Of a stretch of DNA of 64,000 nt, positions 23,140 through 35,150 are shown piece after piece. The notes under the pieces are model-generated. The model was not told the DNA's origin. It did not search any database and saw only the letters and a program-made list of their open reading frames with translations. The position numbers and the translations under genes are program-made. The stretch is taken from positions 1,674,001 through 1,738,000 of the forward strand of contig JAHLEZ010000014.1 in assembly GCA_020726505.1 (NCBI GenBank). Reading direction: 5' to 3'. This DNA comes from Leptodontidium sp. MPI-SDFR-AT-0119 (lineage: Eukaryota; Ascomycota; Leotiomycetes; Helotiales; Leptodontidiaceae). How positions within the stretch are numbered: the stretch's first letter is position 1; each line of letters begins with the position of its first letter.

Positions 23140-25235
23140 TCAGTGGAAAGGGCGGACATGGCCCATTCCTAGCCCGACGATCTCGAATATTATTGGGTTC
23201 GTTTCAACCGCTAACCATCCGATTCCTGCACTAGGTTAGTTGATGCCCGGGTATCAGGGTCGAGCCACTTACCAGCATAAACGACCAATTTTGTAACAAC
23301 TTCAACATCATACCTCACACGAGGCTTCTCCAGTCGCGAAAACATCTCTTTCTCTTCAAGCTCATTCTGTTGGCCAACAGAGATATCGGCTTCATCATCG
23401 TCCTGCGGCTCCACAACTGCAGGTGGCGTTACAGCTGTGTAAACAACATGGCCCTGACCCATCATCTGTTCATATGAACCAACTCTCGATTGAGCGGGAG
23501 TGGGCAAGTTGCCATTGTTGATACCAAGCGAGCCCGAGATACCAGAAACTTGGGAAACTGCCCCATCTTTGTCAGCATCGCTCTTCGAGCCAAAGTACTC
23601 TTTGATTTGCGATGCTTGGTCTGGAGATCGTGGAGATTGGCCTGCTGATGTGATGTCGCTGGAATTTGTCAAGCTGTCCCTCCGTCTCTTCTCACGATAG
23701 GCCAAAGTCTCGTATGCATCGGCAGCGGATTGAGGACCGACGGATACAGAACGCCCTCGTCCCGGATGACGAATCGAAGTCAGCAGACCGGGTAAGTCGG
23801 AAACGGATGGCATGACGTTATCCACCTTTAGGCGAGATGGGATCTTTTGATACTCTGATGCAGGCATAAAGAATTTTCGAGGAAGAATGAAGCCGTATTT
23901 CTCAATGGTTCGGAACAGATGAGGAAGACACTTAAGCAGAGTCGGTTTCATAACCTCTCTCCAAGCAAAGATGACCAAAATACCAATCAACAGTCGGACA
24001 ATGACAGTGACCCATCCCATGTGTTCCAAACTGAAGGGAACTGTTGCTGGAACGGGGATATCCCATGCCCAATTTCCAGTCGCGTAATGCCATCCACCAA
24101 GTTCAATTCCAATCATAACTCCAGCAAACGAAACACTATCGTCGAAACATGGACAATCGTCAGCAGGTTCCGGATGGATTCGAATTAGAATAATTATAGC
24201 AAGCGCTACAGTCATAGGCGCAACCCAAGAACTGCTGTGCAAGAACCTGTCGATATCTGCGCCATAGATGCACTCAATGGCGGAAATTCCAGCTCCCATA
24301 ATGCTCCCTACAATCACGTCTATGAACCCATGCATTCCACAGTACAGTCGGCCGAGGATAATGGAAAACGCATAGGTGTAGCTGAGTATTTCCACAATCA
24401 ATTTCGTCGATGGTTGAAGCTGGCTTTCCGGAGAGTGTATGGTAAAGAGGCAGTAGACAGCCACAGAGACAGCATTCGCAGAGTGAGTTGATGGGAACCC
24501 ATATTCCAAAGCCGCTGAGCCTGACATGGTGATTCTGTGAAGAGGTGGAGATAGCGGACGAGGTAAAGACAGCATGTCCTTGAGAAATCCAGTAGAAAAA
24601 ACACCAGTAGCAAGAATATGAACCATTCTATGTCCGTCAGTCTCCATCTTCGAACCCTTAGAGGTAGCCTCACCCTCTTCCCACAGAAGTATGTCCACAC
24701 CAAAACAGGATAGGGAGGAAGACCATAAAGAATGTATGGGTTCCCAGGTTTGCCGTGATTGCAAAATATGTATCAAGCGCTGGCGATCGCATCTTATCTT
24801 GCATCCATGCCAGGTATGGTGTTTCCCATCTTATCAGGGGGAGGATTCTCTGTCGCAAGTTGTATCGCCATGGTGGAAGTCTGCGCTTGTCTGCCAATTA
24901 TCAGTATATACTCGGAAGTACATATAGAGTAATGAAAAGCGAAATAGTAGAATGGCTGGCTAGATAGAAGCGTGGTCCAAAACATAGAAGGGGCTTGGAG
25001 TAAGTTGGATGCATAAGCCCAGCGGCAAGAGAGCGCAAGACAAGACAAGACAAAGCAACAACGCCAGAAAAACAACAGCGCATGGCAATTGAACAAGTCC
25101 AATATACATACAATGATCCAGACTTCTCAAACCCGCGTCAATCACATCATCTGGCGCGGTAACTGCTATCGATGGCGGGGCATTTGGGAACGTCTCGAGC
25201 TCTAGGCCGCTAGAGCCTTTTGGAGTCGAGGACAT
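23140..25235 (-). CDS. LCB3: sphingoid long-chain base-1-phosphate phosphatase (PAP2 family)
   Basis: Four minus-strand exons (25235-25112, 24890-24674, 24627-23273, 23225-23140) with introns of 221, 46 and 47 nt give 593 residues. The PAP2 catalytic motifs are complete: KDMLSLPRP (K-x6-RP), then YGFPSTHS (PSTH variant of PSGH), then GRLYCGMHGFID (R-x5-H-x3-D). Several membrane segments follow, then a long hydrophilic Ser/Asp-rich insertion, then the conserved RVRYDVEVVTKL and a last hydrophobic segment encoded by the small final exon (WLAVETNPIIFEIVGLGMG). This matches yeast Lcb3/Ysr3-type dihydrosphingosine-1-phosphate phosphatases of the ER, which return phosphorylated long-chain bases to the ceramide pathway. 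The frame's open stop at 23211 lies in the last intron and is not the true end. It shares its 5' region with the divergent Rho-type GTPase gene. Confidence 0.88.
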
Positions 25236-25822
25236 CGTCGTCGCTGCATGTAGGATATCTTCGAACGGCTATGCGAAACGTTGAACAGGTTGGGAAAAGC
25301 CAATGAATATAAAGGAGCGTGGAGGATCGTGATGTTCAAAGACGGCCGTTGCAATATCCACATCCACATGAGCCTCAGAAGACAGACGACGCCTCGGCAC
25401 CCCTGAAGCCCGTTGTTAGAAATTCCGTGCTCCGTGTCCGGTGCCTCAGGCTGGAGGCATTGTTGCTGTGTGGCAGCCTGACAGGACTCGAGAGGTTTAT
25501 CCGATGTGGCTGGTGTGGCTGGTGGCTGTTGCCGAAGCAACTCCCTCTGTTTACGTTCCTTACGATTTCAGATCAGCACCAGCCAGACCAAATCCCCTCC
25601 CTTCCTCCCCAGTCCTGAACTCGAAACCCTCAGCAGGTCTCATTCAACGCCTTCTATTCCAAACACAAGACAATCCGCATCACTTCTCATCACTTCACCT
25701 CACACTCTGCATACTATCGGGCATATTTAGAGTCATTACCGCATTTCTCGAGATTCACTGCTGCCCACCACCACGTCACTTGCGTCCCGCTTGTTGGAGC
25801 AGCCAGCCTCGTGCAAGTCAAT
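25236..25822. promoter_or_regulatory. divergent promoter region LCB3 / Rho4-like
   Basis: A 587-base spacer between two divergent start codons, so both promoters lie here. It contains C/T-rich stretches toward the GTPase gene. No specific factor site is claimed. Confidence 0.5.
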
Positions 25823-26751
25823 ATGTCGGCGCAATATCAGCAACAAGATTACTACAACAACCGACGATCAGATATGTCGGAAAAGTACGACGCTCCACGA
25901 AGAAAACCCACACGTCGTGAACAGAGCGCCAGATCCAGCGAAGGTACCGTCAGTACAATGATGAGCTCTTCCACAGGCAGAGAATCGGCAGCAACACATG
26001 TTACAGAGGGCCCAGCTTACTCGAAGAAGATCGTAGTTGTTGGAGATGGTGGATGTGGGAAAACTTGTCTTTTGATCAGTTATAGTCAAGGCTATTTTCC
26101 AGAGGTATGCACATTTATCCGCGATCCAATGGGCAAGATTGACCAATATATAGAAATACGTACCAACTGTCTTCGAGAATTACATCACATACCCAACCCA
26201 CCAAGCAAGCGGCAAGACTCTTGAGTTAGCTCTGTGGGATACGGCTGGACAAGAAGAATACGATCGTCTTCGACCTCTTTCATACCCCGAAACCGATTTG
26301 TTGTTTGTTTGTTTCGCCATTGATTGCCCCAACTCTTTAGAAAATGTTATGGACAAGGTACGCACTTCGAGATCCTTTGCAGAATTATCCTAACACCTCT
26401 CAGTGGTACCCCGAAGTCCTCCATTTCTGCCCTTACACTCCCCTCGTCCTCGTCGGCCTGAAATCAGATCTCCGAACGAAGCGCACCTGCATCGACCTCC
26501 TCAAGACCCAGGGGTTGACACCGGTTACCCAAGAGCAAGGAATGAATGTAGCACGCAAGATGGGCGCAAGATACATGGAGTGCAGTAGTAAGGAGATGAC
26601 AGGAGTGGATGAGATATTCACAGAGGCCATCAACACAGTTGTTGCCAATGATCGGAGTAACCAACAACAACAAACATCATCGTCGGGAGGAGGATCAGGT
26701 CCGCAGGTTGGTGGGATCAAGAAGAAGAAGCGGAACTGCCGTTTCCTCTAA
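25823..26751 (+). CDS. rho4: Rho-family small GTPase, Rho4-like
   Basis: Three exons (25823-26104, 26154-26357, 26404-26751), introns 49 and 46 nt, 277 residues. An unusually long N-terminal extension (about 70 residues, Gln/Tyr/Arg/Ser-rich) precedes the GTPase core, as in fungal Rho4. The P-loop GDGGCGKTC is followed by the switch I segment YVPTVFENY at the exon 2 start, then [17 protein letters not shown] (switch II), VGLKSDLR (the base-recognition NKxD-like motif) and [10 protein letters not shown]. The C-terminus has a polybasic KKKKR stretch and the prenylation box CRFL, expected to be geranylgeranylated. Rho4 proteins act at the plasma membrane and septa in cell-wall and septation control. 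The start is the ATG at 25823; the in-frame GTG upstream is not a start. Confidence 0.87.
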
Positions 26752-27064
26752 TCCATGCACGGCCTTGTTACGATTTTCGATACGACCTACGACTAAACTG
26801 CATACATGAAGCAATGCAGCAGCTGGCTGGGATATGGATCTGGCCGAGCATTGTCCCTCTTCTTCCCTGAACATTGGGTTTCTCTTTCATCTTTTGTGGC
26901 TTCTTCTGAGTAATAGGGACCTGGGCCGGCAATGCACAACGGGGTTTCTTATGTATCATGACCTTTTCCTTGTAGAAATAAGACATACATCCATCAATCC
27001 ATACTGGCAGATTCTTCCTCTCTCCCTGGGTATCGTGAATTCCAAACGCCTTGTATCCCATCCA
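26752..27064. other. 3' intergenic between convergent genes
   Basis: About 310 bases between the GTPase and the convergent DAD1 gene. Only 3' flanks are expected. Confidence 0.5.
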
Positions 27065-27570
27065 TTACCTGCCATTACCCTGCGCCTCACTCAACTCCGT
27101 CTCATCCTCTCCTTCCTCACCACCTTGTCCCTCCTGCTCTGCATCGGGGTCCTTAGCCATCACATTCTCGAACTGCGACCACAACGCTTCCACAGAACTG
27201 AATTCGTTCCCAACCTGTCCAGGCATGCATTAGCTAATATCATAATCACCTTTCCACATCACCTCCACAAGCTGGGATGCTAATACTCACAGCAATAACC
27301 CCCTCCAGCGAGCGATTCAATTTATTGATATTCGCCAATACATGCTCGAAGCTCTGGTATTCTCGTCAACGCGCCGCTCTTCTCTCTCCCTCCCCTCTCC
27401 CTCCCCTCTCCCTCCCTCGCCCTTCGTGTTGACACAGGCAAAACGGAATTAGGGTGACGTACCACACCAATCTCCTTCAGCAGAACTTCCCTCTGCTGCT
27501 CGAAGAATGTCTTTTCTGGCTGTGCGCTCGTCGAGGATGAGGCTGGTGGGCGGGTGGTGCTTGATGACAT
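27065..27570 (-). CDS. DAD1: DASH complex subunit Dad1
   Basis: Three exons on the minus strand (27570-27463, 27353-27291, 27214-27065), introns 109 and 76 nt, 106 residues. The N-terminus is Ser/Thr/Pro-rich, followed by the Dad1 signature: [18 protein letters not shown] in exon 1, [20 protein letters not shown] in exon 2, and [19 protein letters not shown] at the start of exon 3, then an acidic tail. Dad1 is part of the ten-subunit DASH ring that couples kinetochores to microtubules in fungi. All junctions keep phase 0. Intron 1 has an odd polypurine G-rich tract on the coding strand just before its acceptor. The long plus-strand frame 26834-27283 is an antisense shadow. Confidence 0.87.
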
Positions 27571-28308
27571 TTTTGTTGTAGTGGTTTGGTGGGGTGTTTT
27601 GGTGATGTGTGGGTGAATGAGGGGAACGCGACGAGATTGGATTTTGGACGCGCCAAGGATTGGCGGGTTGGGAGGAGAGATCCACTCGCTTGCTTTGTTA
27701 TGATTTCTGACGATTTTTTAAACTTTTTTGGCTTGGAAAATTTTGACATTTCAGTGTATTATTCGGTCCAGATGTTTTATTTTTTGGTGCTTGCTTTGTT
27801 ACAGTTGTACGTAGCTATTGTTGAACCATTGATTTTTTTAGGGTGTGACCTTTTTGGGCTTGATGAGTAAATACTTGCCTGCGACAGGGAATTAAATTCT
27901 GGACGGAAGTAATATGGAATAGAACATGCCAAGCAGTAGGTACGCAAGTTAACAGTTACTAGGGATGTACGACGCTTAAACGATACAAGTAGCCCTATGG
28001 GCAGTAGGCATTTGTCGTCCTATTGTTGAATCTGCTGACACCGAAAACTACATCATTAGAAGTCACAACTCCAACTTGGACTTGTCAATCAGACTCCAAT
28101 CCAATTTTCTACACAAAGGCGATCAATCGTCTGCTTTATTTTTTGTCGGGGCTCCATTCGCTATAATTTAAGCCACAGTTTAGGGTCTCCTTGCTCATCT
28201 CGACTCGAAATGGTTGTTTATCATGGCCAAATCCGGCTCCCCTGTCCGAACGACTTCTTTCTATTACATTCCATCTCCTCACCAGATTCCCATATTCCAC
28301 TCCTTGGT
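27571..28308. other. intergenic, no gene seen
   Basis: AT-rich spacer between DAD1 and the PKS remnant, holding the DAD1 promoter. Open frames near 27450-27870 are artefacts of low-complexity sequence. Confidence 0.5.
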
Positions 28309-31300
28309 TTATGCCAGCAACTTCTTAAGAATCCTCGATTGCTGTGTGATGGATTTTGCTAGCTCCAGGATACTCTGCTTCCCGAGCAATTCCAAGACTG
28401 GGACGGTTGCTTCTATTTCGCTTGCTATCCAATTTCGCATTTCCTGTTCACACAAGATTAGGAATGTAATACCCACGGTAGGGAACAAAAATTATAACAG
28501 CAACCAGGGAATTCAATCCATGATGGCTCATTGGCCTCGATGAATCGATATCATCTAGCGAAGTCATCAGCAGACCCGCTAGCTTCACCTTGATCGCGTC
28601 CAACACATGCTCCTCAGCCACCGGAAGACTCTCCGCGCTCTTCAACAAGCCTCGCACATTCAGCGAGGGCGCTGCTTCCTCCTTCACTTTGCCGCCTTTG
28701 CCGCACTCGAAGCCAGTCTCCTCATATGCGAGGATTGCGGAGTCTGATGAATCGCTTGATGTATATCTCCACCCGATCACCTCCCCAGACCAAGTCCCGC
28801 GATGAGATTTCCTCCCCTCTCACTCTGAAACGGCTGCGCAATAGCCTCTTCAATAACAACCATACACTCCGCTGCTGACATATCCTCAAACCCTTGACTC
28901 TCCAGAGAACTCTCCAGAGCATCCCGATCGGTCACATACCCAATCTCAGTAACGACTCCTAAACTGACGGTCATGGCTGGGAGACCGAGACCGTTTCTGT
29001 AGGTCGAGAAAGCGTCTTGAAAGGAAGACGCTGCTGAGTATGCTGCTTGTGAGGTGTTACCGATCACGGAAACGAAAGACGACATCAGGATGAAGAGATC
29101 GAGCGCAGGGAGAAGGTCGTGCAAGTTCCAATTCCCGAGGACCTTTGGGGTGAGCGAAGATTTCCAATCGGACAGAGTCATATTTGAAAACAGGGCGCTG
29201 CGCATTACCATGGCGAGATTGAAGATACCTTTGATAGGGGGTAGAGTTCGGTTGATTTCTGAAGTTGCGGTGGATAGCTGCTGTTTATCACTGATGTCGC
29301 ATTTCAGAACCAAGACGTTTGCTCCGGAATGTTGTAAAGAGTTGACCAGACCCTTGGCCACGGGGGTATTGGCGCCATTGCGAGAAAGGAATACCAGATT
29401 CTTAGCTCCAGATTCGGCGATTTTAATGGCAAGAGCACGGCCGATTCCACCCATTACTCCAACGAGAAGATAGATCGCATCTCCTTTTAGAACTGTCTTG
29501 GGAGCTTCTCGAGGCATTACCTAAATGTGTCAGTTCCGTGGACTTAAATCTCATCTGAATAAGAGCAACGTACCTTAGCAACATCTCCTAGCTTCGGGAC
29601 AATTACCAACTTCTCGATATGCCTTCCACTCTGCCTGCGATGGCAGGAAAGTTAGTAAAAGCTCGCGTACGCTTGTCTAGAAGTGGGCGCCAGAACAACT
29701 TACATAGTCCTAAACGCCGCCTCGACCTCACCCAATCCAAAAACTCGAATCGGGCCTGGAGCTGTCAGTTCTCCCTTCTCAATCAGCGGCATATATCCCT
29801 CAAAAGCCTCCAAACTCAGCTTTGGTATCATAATCTTCATATGCCGAAAGTCCAAAACCATAAAAGTGACATTATTCTTGAACTTATCCTGCTCAAGCCG
29901 CGAGTTGACGATGAAGTCCCGGCGACCCAACTCGATGAAGCGTCCGAAAGGCGCGATGCATTCCCAAGTCACGCGTTGAAGTTCGGAGGAGAGGGAGTTG
30001 AAGATTACGTCAACGTCGTTGCCGTTGGTGGCGCGCATGATTCCAGCTTTGAAGGTGGTGTCTCTACTGTAGAAGATTTGATCTTCTTGAATCCCGAATT
30101 ATGTTGTTAGGAATGCTTTTTTCTCGATTGTGCCGACTGTAGCTAGGATCCGGGCACCGACTCGTAGGCACATCATTATCAATGCTCTGAGAAGTAGGTT
30201 AGGGTTAGCATTATGGTTCTGACAGAAAATGAGAATTTGGAAGAAATCTAAATAACATTACTGTTCTAGAGCACCAGTGGCTGTGTGGGTGAGAACTGTG
30301 TCTTCGTTGGTGAGTTGTGCTACTCTGGAAGCATGATATGCAGTTCCATAGGCCACTGGTATGGAGGCTGCCGTTTTGAAGGGCATGGTATCTGGTATCT
30401 TGTAGGCACTCTATTCGTGGGGGCGAGCGAAAGTAGCGAAAGTGCCATCGCCTATAGCCATGATTCTGTCTCCGATGTGGAAAAATTGGACGCGGGAGCC
30501 GATTTTGGTGACGATGCCGCTGCATTCGTAGCCCGGAGCTGTGGTCTCGATTTGGCCCATTGCCTACCCGATGTGTGTTAGCATTGTTTACTGAAAGTGG
30601 TTGTGTGAGGTATAAATTGCCATCATCACGTCCCTGAAGTTGAGCGCCGTTGCTTTGTCTCAATGTCTATATAATCATAAGGCAACTTCTCCTCCCTTTG
30701 CTTATCATCAGCAAAGTAGAACGTATCCAGCAATCCCAACTGCGTAATCTGCAACTTTAGCTGCCTTCCCTCCTGTACCACTTCACCAATCTCCGGCGAG
30801 GAGATTCCGATCCTGCGAGGAATATTCATTCCTGACATGTCATCCTCCATGTGTCGCGGTATCATCACTACACCTCCCCGCTCCACGAATTCAAGTTCAA
30901 GATTGCCATGAAAGAATCTAGACTTGCAGACTCGAGCTATCGTAGTCGCCGACAACAGTAAGGCTTTGGAATGAGGATCGTGATCGAGGTGAATGAGCAG
31001 GATTCCAGTTTCAATTCTTAATGTTCGGAGGAAACCCAAGACGAGACTCAGATTTGAGTTTGTGGCATTTTGACAGGCACCTCTAGTGACCCAAAATATG
31101 CCTTTGCTCTCGATGACAAGTTTATTTAAGGTCTCTAATCTCAACTCGGTCATGTCATTCAACATCGAATTGTCCAGTTCGAGCAGAATGCAGATTCGTC
31201 TAGGAGCTTGCAGGTCATTGAAATCGACAAAATCTACAGAAATCTGATCAAGCATATTATTCTCCGCCAAATTCCTCGGGACCGTTTCTGAATCGTCCGA

Positions 31301-32670
31301 GGTCGTTCTTGTCTTCACGATGACCAGTTCTTCGGATTGTTGATCTTTAGCGAGCGTCGGCGCTAGGTTCGATCTATGCTCGCTTATTTGTTGACTTTCG
31401 CTGGCCGTCGCTTTCATGGTCTTCCCTTGGTGGGTCATTGCACCCGAAGTATCTGGCAAGGTGAGGTCAATACCACGGAAGCCTGCGTCCTTCAGAACGG
31501 TTTCCCATCTTTCTTCCGTCATGAGAGGAGACTTTTGGCGATCATCTTCTTCGCCCATTCACCCTACAAAAATCTCGTAAGCGTTCTCCTCAACGTTGGG
31601 GGTGGGAAATTAGGATCAGCTGAATTCAAGCGTCTTGAGATAGGCTTACAGCCATCAAAGATCCCAAAAATATTTGTGACCTCTACTTTCTTTGGCACCA
31701 ACTCAACCAATATCAGGATTCCCCCTTTCTTAAGAAGCCTCCTACCGTTAGCCATTGTGTTCCTCATGTTCTTCGTCGCGTGTAACACATTAGCCGCAAC
31801 CACAACATCGTAGTACTCATCCTCAAACTCTTGCTCACTCGGGTCATTCTCGATGTCTAGCTTCTTGTAGCTGACGAGATCGCCCCATGCTATTTGTCTT
31901 TTCTTGGAGCTTCTCGAAGAAGCCGGTTGGATATCAGTGATGTCGTATGAGAGAAAGCGAGGCGGTATTTTGCCGTTCATGCCGCCAAAGGCTGTTAAAA
32001 TTGGGAGGGTCGCTCCGCCGGTGCCGGCTCCAATTTCTAGAACTCGCAGGTGGGGATCTTTGTGTGCGAAGAGGTCGATATAGACGACGCTTTGCTGGTC
32101 AACCACTAAGTTAGTTTTCATAAGTCCTCCGAATACTATCAAACATGTAATTTCTGGGCCTCCGATTCGATCAACCTACTAACCTAAAGTTAGCTAGCGT
32201 TCGTCAAAAGTCCAATCGGTCACTTACCATTGACAAGCCATTGGCAAGTTGTTGGCATAGTACCGACACAGAGCATCATTTTGAATTGTTAAAGCCAGGG
32301 GATCATCTGTCTCTTCGATGATTTCCTTACAATTATTACCGGTAATAACAGAGAAATTACTCTCGTCCCCAGAATTGCGAACAGTCTCCGCAATCCGTGC
32401 TCGATCTTTCTTGCTGGTAGTTGCCCAATGTGAGACACCATTGGAGGTTCTGTCGTTGGTCACACTTCGAACCATAAATTGTAATGATTGGTAAAGTTTT
32501 TTACTCTTAGAAGAAAAGTCCGAGATCGTGGACTCTGGAATGTGTTCGATTGCCTGATCTGCCAAGTAGTAAACAGCCTCGCCGATCATTGACAACATCT
32601 GAGACTCCTGGTCGGAAGGCCAAAGGTAGCTACAGAGCTCCGAAAACTGCACCGGGGACATCAAAGACAC
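28309..32670 (-). pseudogene. 5'-truncated highly reducing polyketide synthase remnant (MT-ER-KR-ACP)
   Basis: Read on the minus strand, this is the C-terminal half of a fungal reducing type I PKS. From 32670 down it carries a pre-methyltransferase linker and the C-methyltransferase domain (VLEIGAGTGG near 32030, LVELVP near 31700). The MT-to-ER region (31558-30665) follows, then the enoyl reductase (NFRDV at the start; ECSGIV, GDRIMAIG, ECIAPFGRFIELG), then the ketoreductase (LLVGVMGGIGRAL; MSSFVSVIGN; QAAYSAASSF with the Tyr kept), then the acyl carrier domain (SHHGLNSLVAV, where a usual Asp is Asn but Ser is kept), ending at TAA 28309-28311. Ketosynthase, acyltransferase and dehydratase are absent. 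In-frame stops are TGA 31559-31561, TAG 30411-30413 and TAA 30099-30101. A one-base frame loss occurs near 30657-30663, and there is a poorly joined stretch at about 28770-28800. Several introns are still recognisable (for example 31649-31564 and 30261-30187). It cannot make a functional enzyme as read. Confidence 0.82.
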
Positions 32671-34510
32671 GCCCGGACTCTACTGTCTCTCTTGACCGTT
32701 CAAGGATGTCATTTGGAATAATTGCACTTCAACTGATGGAAAATTGAGATTTGCTGGATTATCATAGACATCGATAGAAGAAATCGAAACATTGGGCGCG
32801 CAAGAGAAGACTGGAACGAAGTTTTAACAATGTTCTACATTGACATAGTTTTACAAGAATGACTAGTAGGTCAAACCTCAGAACCCCTGGAGTATGAATG
32901 CTAGCTTACTACTGCCAGTTTTGCTTTTATACCTTTGCTATAACCAAGCTGCTGGTTCGACCGCCGCAATACTTCAACGATCGATCGAAACTTACTCCTT
33001 CAAGAGACATCTTGAGACCCTCGGCTGGCTTCCTTGTATGAAACCCTCTGCGATTTTGGCCTTTTGTTTTCCAACTCCTCCCCATTGTCAAGATTACGCT
33101 TCGATTGTTGCCTTGGAGCATTGGGTTTGATCTCCTGCAGAGGCATTTGTGTCCTCATAGCTCTGTTTGGTTCTAGTTTAGGTTCCAGTTTCATACCCTC
33201 AAATGTGGACAGTAAGGTGTGTAGTTGCCCAGACATATCAAGGAAATTGAACCATGATGTCTGGCGAACTATCGTCTTATCCGCAATAGCCGCCTCCCCA
33301 TCAACAATTGATGTAATGTATGCTACTGTCGTGGTTACATTGAGAACTTGGACCCAATGCGAGTATACTATCAAGACCCGTAACTACACCGGGTCAGCTT
33401 AGAAGGGAGCAAAGTTATTATAAAACCCCACGCTTATAGATTTGCTGTCGAGCGGCGCACAATGTTTCGCAGCCATGGCAAGTATGAAATAGAGCTCCGC
33501 CGCGGTAAGTGAAGACTCTGGTCGACACCTCTCTCGTATTAGGAGCGAGGAAAATGGAATTGTCTTTGTGATATCGTGCGGAAATGTCGCGACCGTGTCT
33601 GCCGAGGGATGGGACATAGTCAACTCTGCGAAGACACCATGGGAGTGTATATCGTTCTTGATACGGAGTTTATGATTTCTAAACCCCCTGTATCAGCATC
33701 GTGTATTGTAAAAGGATTTGAAATGCTCACCGGTTGACCTGTATCTTCTCTGCAGTCTGCTTTGACAGGATTGTAATCCAACCAAGACCGACGAGACGTA
33801 TTCCGAGCAGAACCGAGCAGCCTTTGCGTCGCGTAACGCAAGGTCCATGAAGAAAGTCGAGGACCGGCCCTTCTCGCCCCCAATGACGTCCACAACAGAA
33901 TGTGTATTATCCCACGCAATCTCTCCATCGCTTTCATAGGCCTCGACATGGAGTTGTTTTAGTTGCAGATCACTTGGGGTAGAGGTATTTGAGCGCCGTA
34001 GATCGCGAAGTAGACTGCGAACAGAGGCTTGCCATGACATTCTGAGCCGCGCGCCCGCCGCGCATGACTGACTGATCGAAGGAATGTAGATGGTGATTGG
34101 GATGAGCTGTCAGGAATTGCTCTTGTATTCCAGATTGGTTGTTGATAGATGTCAAACAGCGCGGCGCGACTAACCATTTTCGGCAAATAGTCACGTGGTA
34201 TTGCTAATCATGCACTTTATATCACCACAATTGCTCCCATTGAACTCAGCCTCTCGAGCCTTCCAAACTACACGTATCTCATCATGTCTACCCCGACCTC
34301 CTTAGAGGAATTCAACTCAACCTTTTCAACGTGGCCAGACGGCTCTCTATCCCGTAGAACTGATCGTATTCCTGCTGGAAGTTCCTGGACACCCGCGAGA
34401 TAGGCACGTTCCAGATTCTTCGTACCCCCCTCCCCCGCAAAGGAAACTCCCCCCATATGGCTTCAGTCACACTTCGTGGAAGCAACTGATCGCGTGCGAG
34501 AAGCGTACTA
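32671..34510. other. unresolved, possibly degenerate coding DNA upstream of the PKS remnant
   Basis: Minus-strand open segments at 33000-33374, 33399-33623, 33620-34040 and 33959-34194 lie end to end in different frames. They look mildly protein-like (for example DLALRDAKAARFCSEYVSS and TAAELYFILAMAAKHCAP), but I recognise no family and cannot find splice sites joining them. They may be debris of the missing PKS N-terminal half, of a neighbouring cluster gene, or chance. An in-frame TAG at 32680-32682 precedes the PKS segment. Confidence 0.3.
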
Positions 34511-35150
34511 GTGCCTATGCAACCAGTCCTCCAGCTTTTCCGCCAAGATTGGCTTAACATGACTAATGAGGACCTCAGTCGAGCTGCTGGGTCGTTGGCC
34601 TCGTTCGTTACGCTGCTATCCCAAGTACTTGAGACTGCCGTTATCTCTGACCCTCGTCGAGACCTAATACAGCAAAGGTTTCACGCACATACTCCCACCG
34701 ATCTCCCCAGCACGGGTCTCTCGTATTGCTCGCCTCCAATGTCATCTTCTCCTCCTGAATTTCCCAATAAGAGGTTCCACAAAGATCGATCTTCGAGTAG
34801 CTACTGGCCTTCTGATGAGAGTGACCAGTCAAGTCATGATCAGTGGGCAAAATCTGAAGCAATCACGAATGCCTACATTTATGAGCTTTTGCGCTGCATC
34901 ACTGAGATTTCCAGAAATAAAAACGATTTTCCTTTCCGTCTGGAACGGCCTAAAACTTGTCGTCAAGTTCTATACCGTGAGGCTTTCTGCGTATATTCGG
35001 CCAGGCACCATTGCTCAAATCAAAGCTCAGCTCGATCAAGTCTACGGTAAATCTCTTCAGATCGTTAGTTTATTTCGATATCGAGAATCTTACACTGTTG
35101 GAACCATGTTAGATATCTGCATGCTTTTCACTGGCCACCAAGTCTCATAG
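34511..35150 (+). CDS. candidate uncharacterised gene, frame change inside
   Basis: An open frame from 34511 to 35050 overlaps a second (34815-35150) in another frame. The first half has an amphipathic look (LFRQDWLNMTNEDLSRAAGS, then a Ser/Pro-rich part, then TNAYIYELLRCITEISRNK). The second continues plausibly as VWNGLKLVVKFYTVRLSAYI, then IKAQLDQVYGKSLQIVSLF. A single frame step around 34930-34950 would give one coherent protein, so a small intron or an indel may be present. No family is recognised and the start is uncertain. It may extend upstream to an ATG at 34285. Confidence 0.3.
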
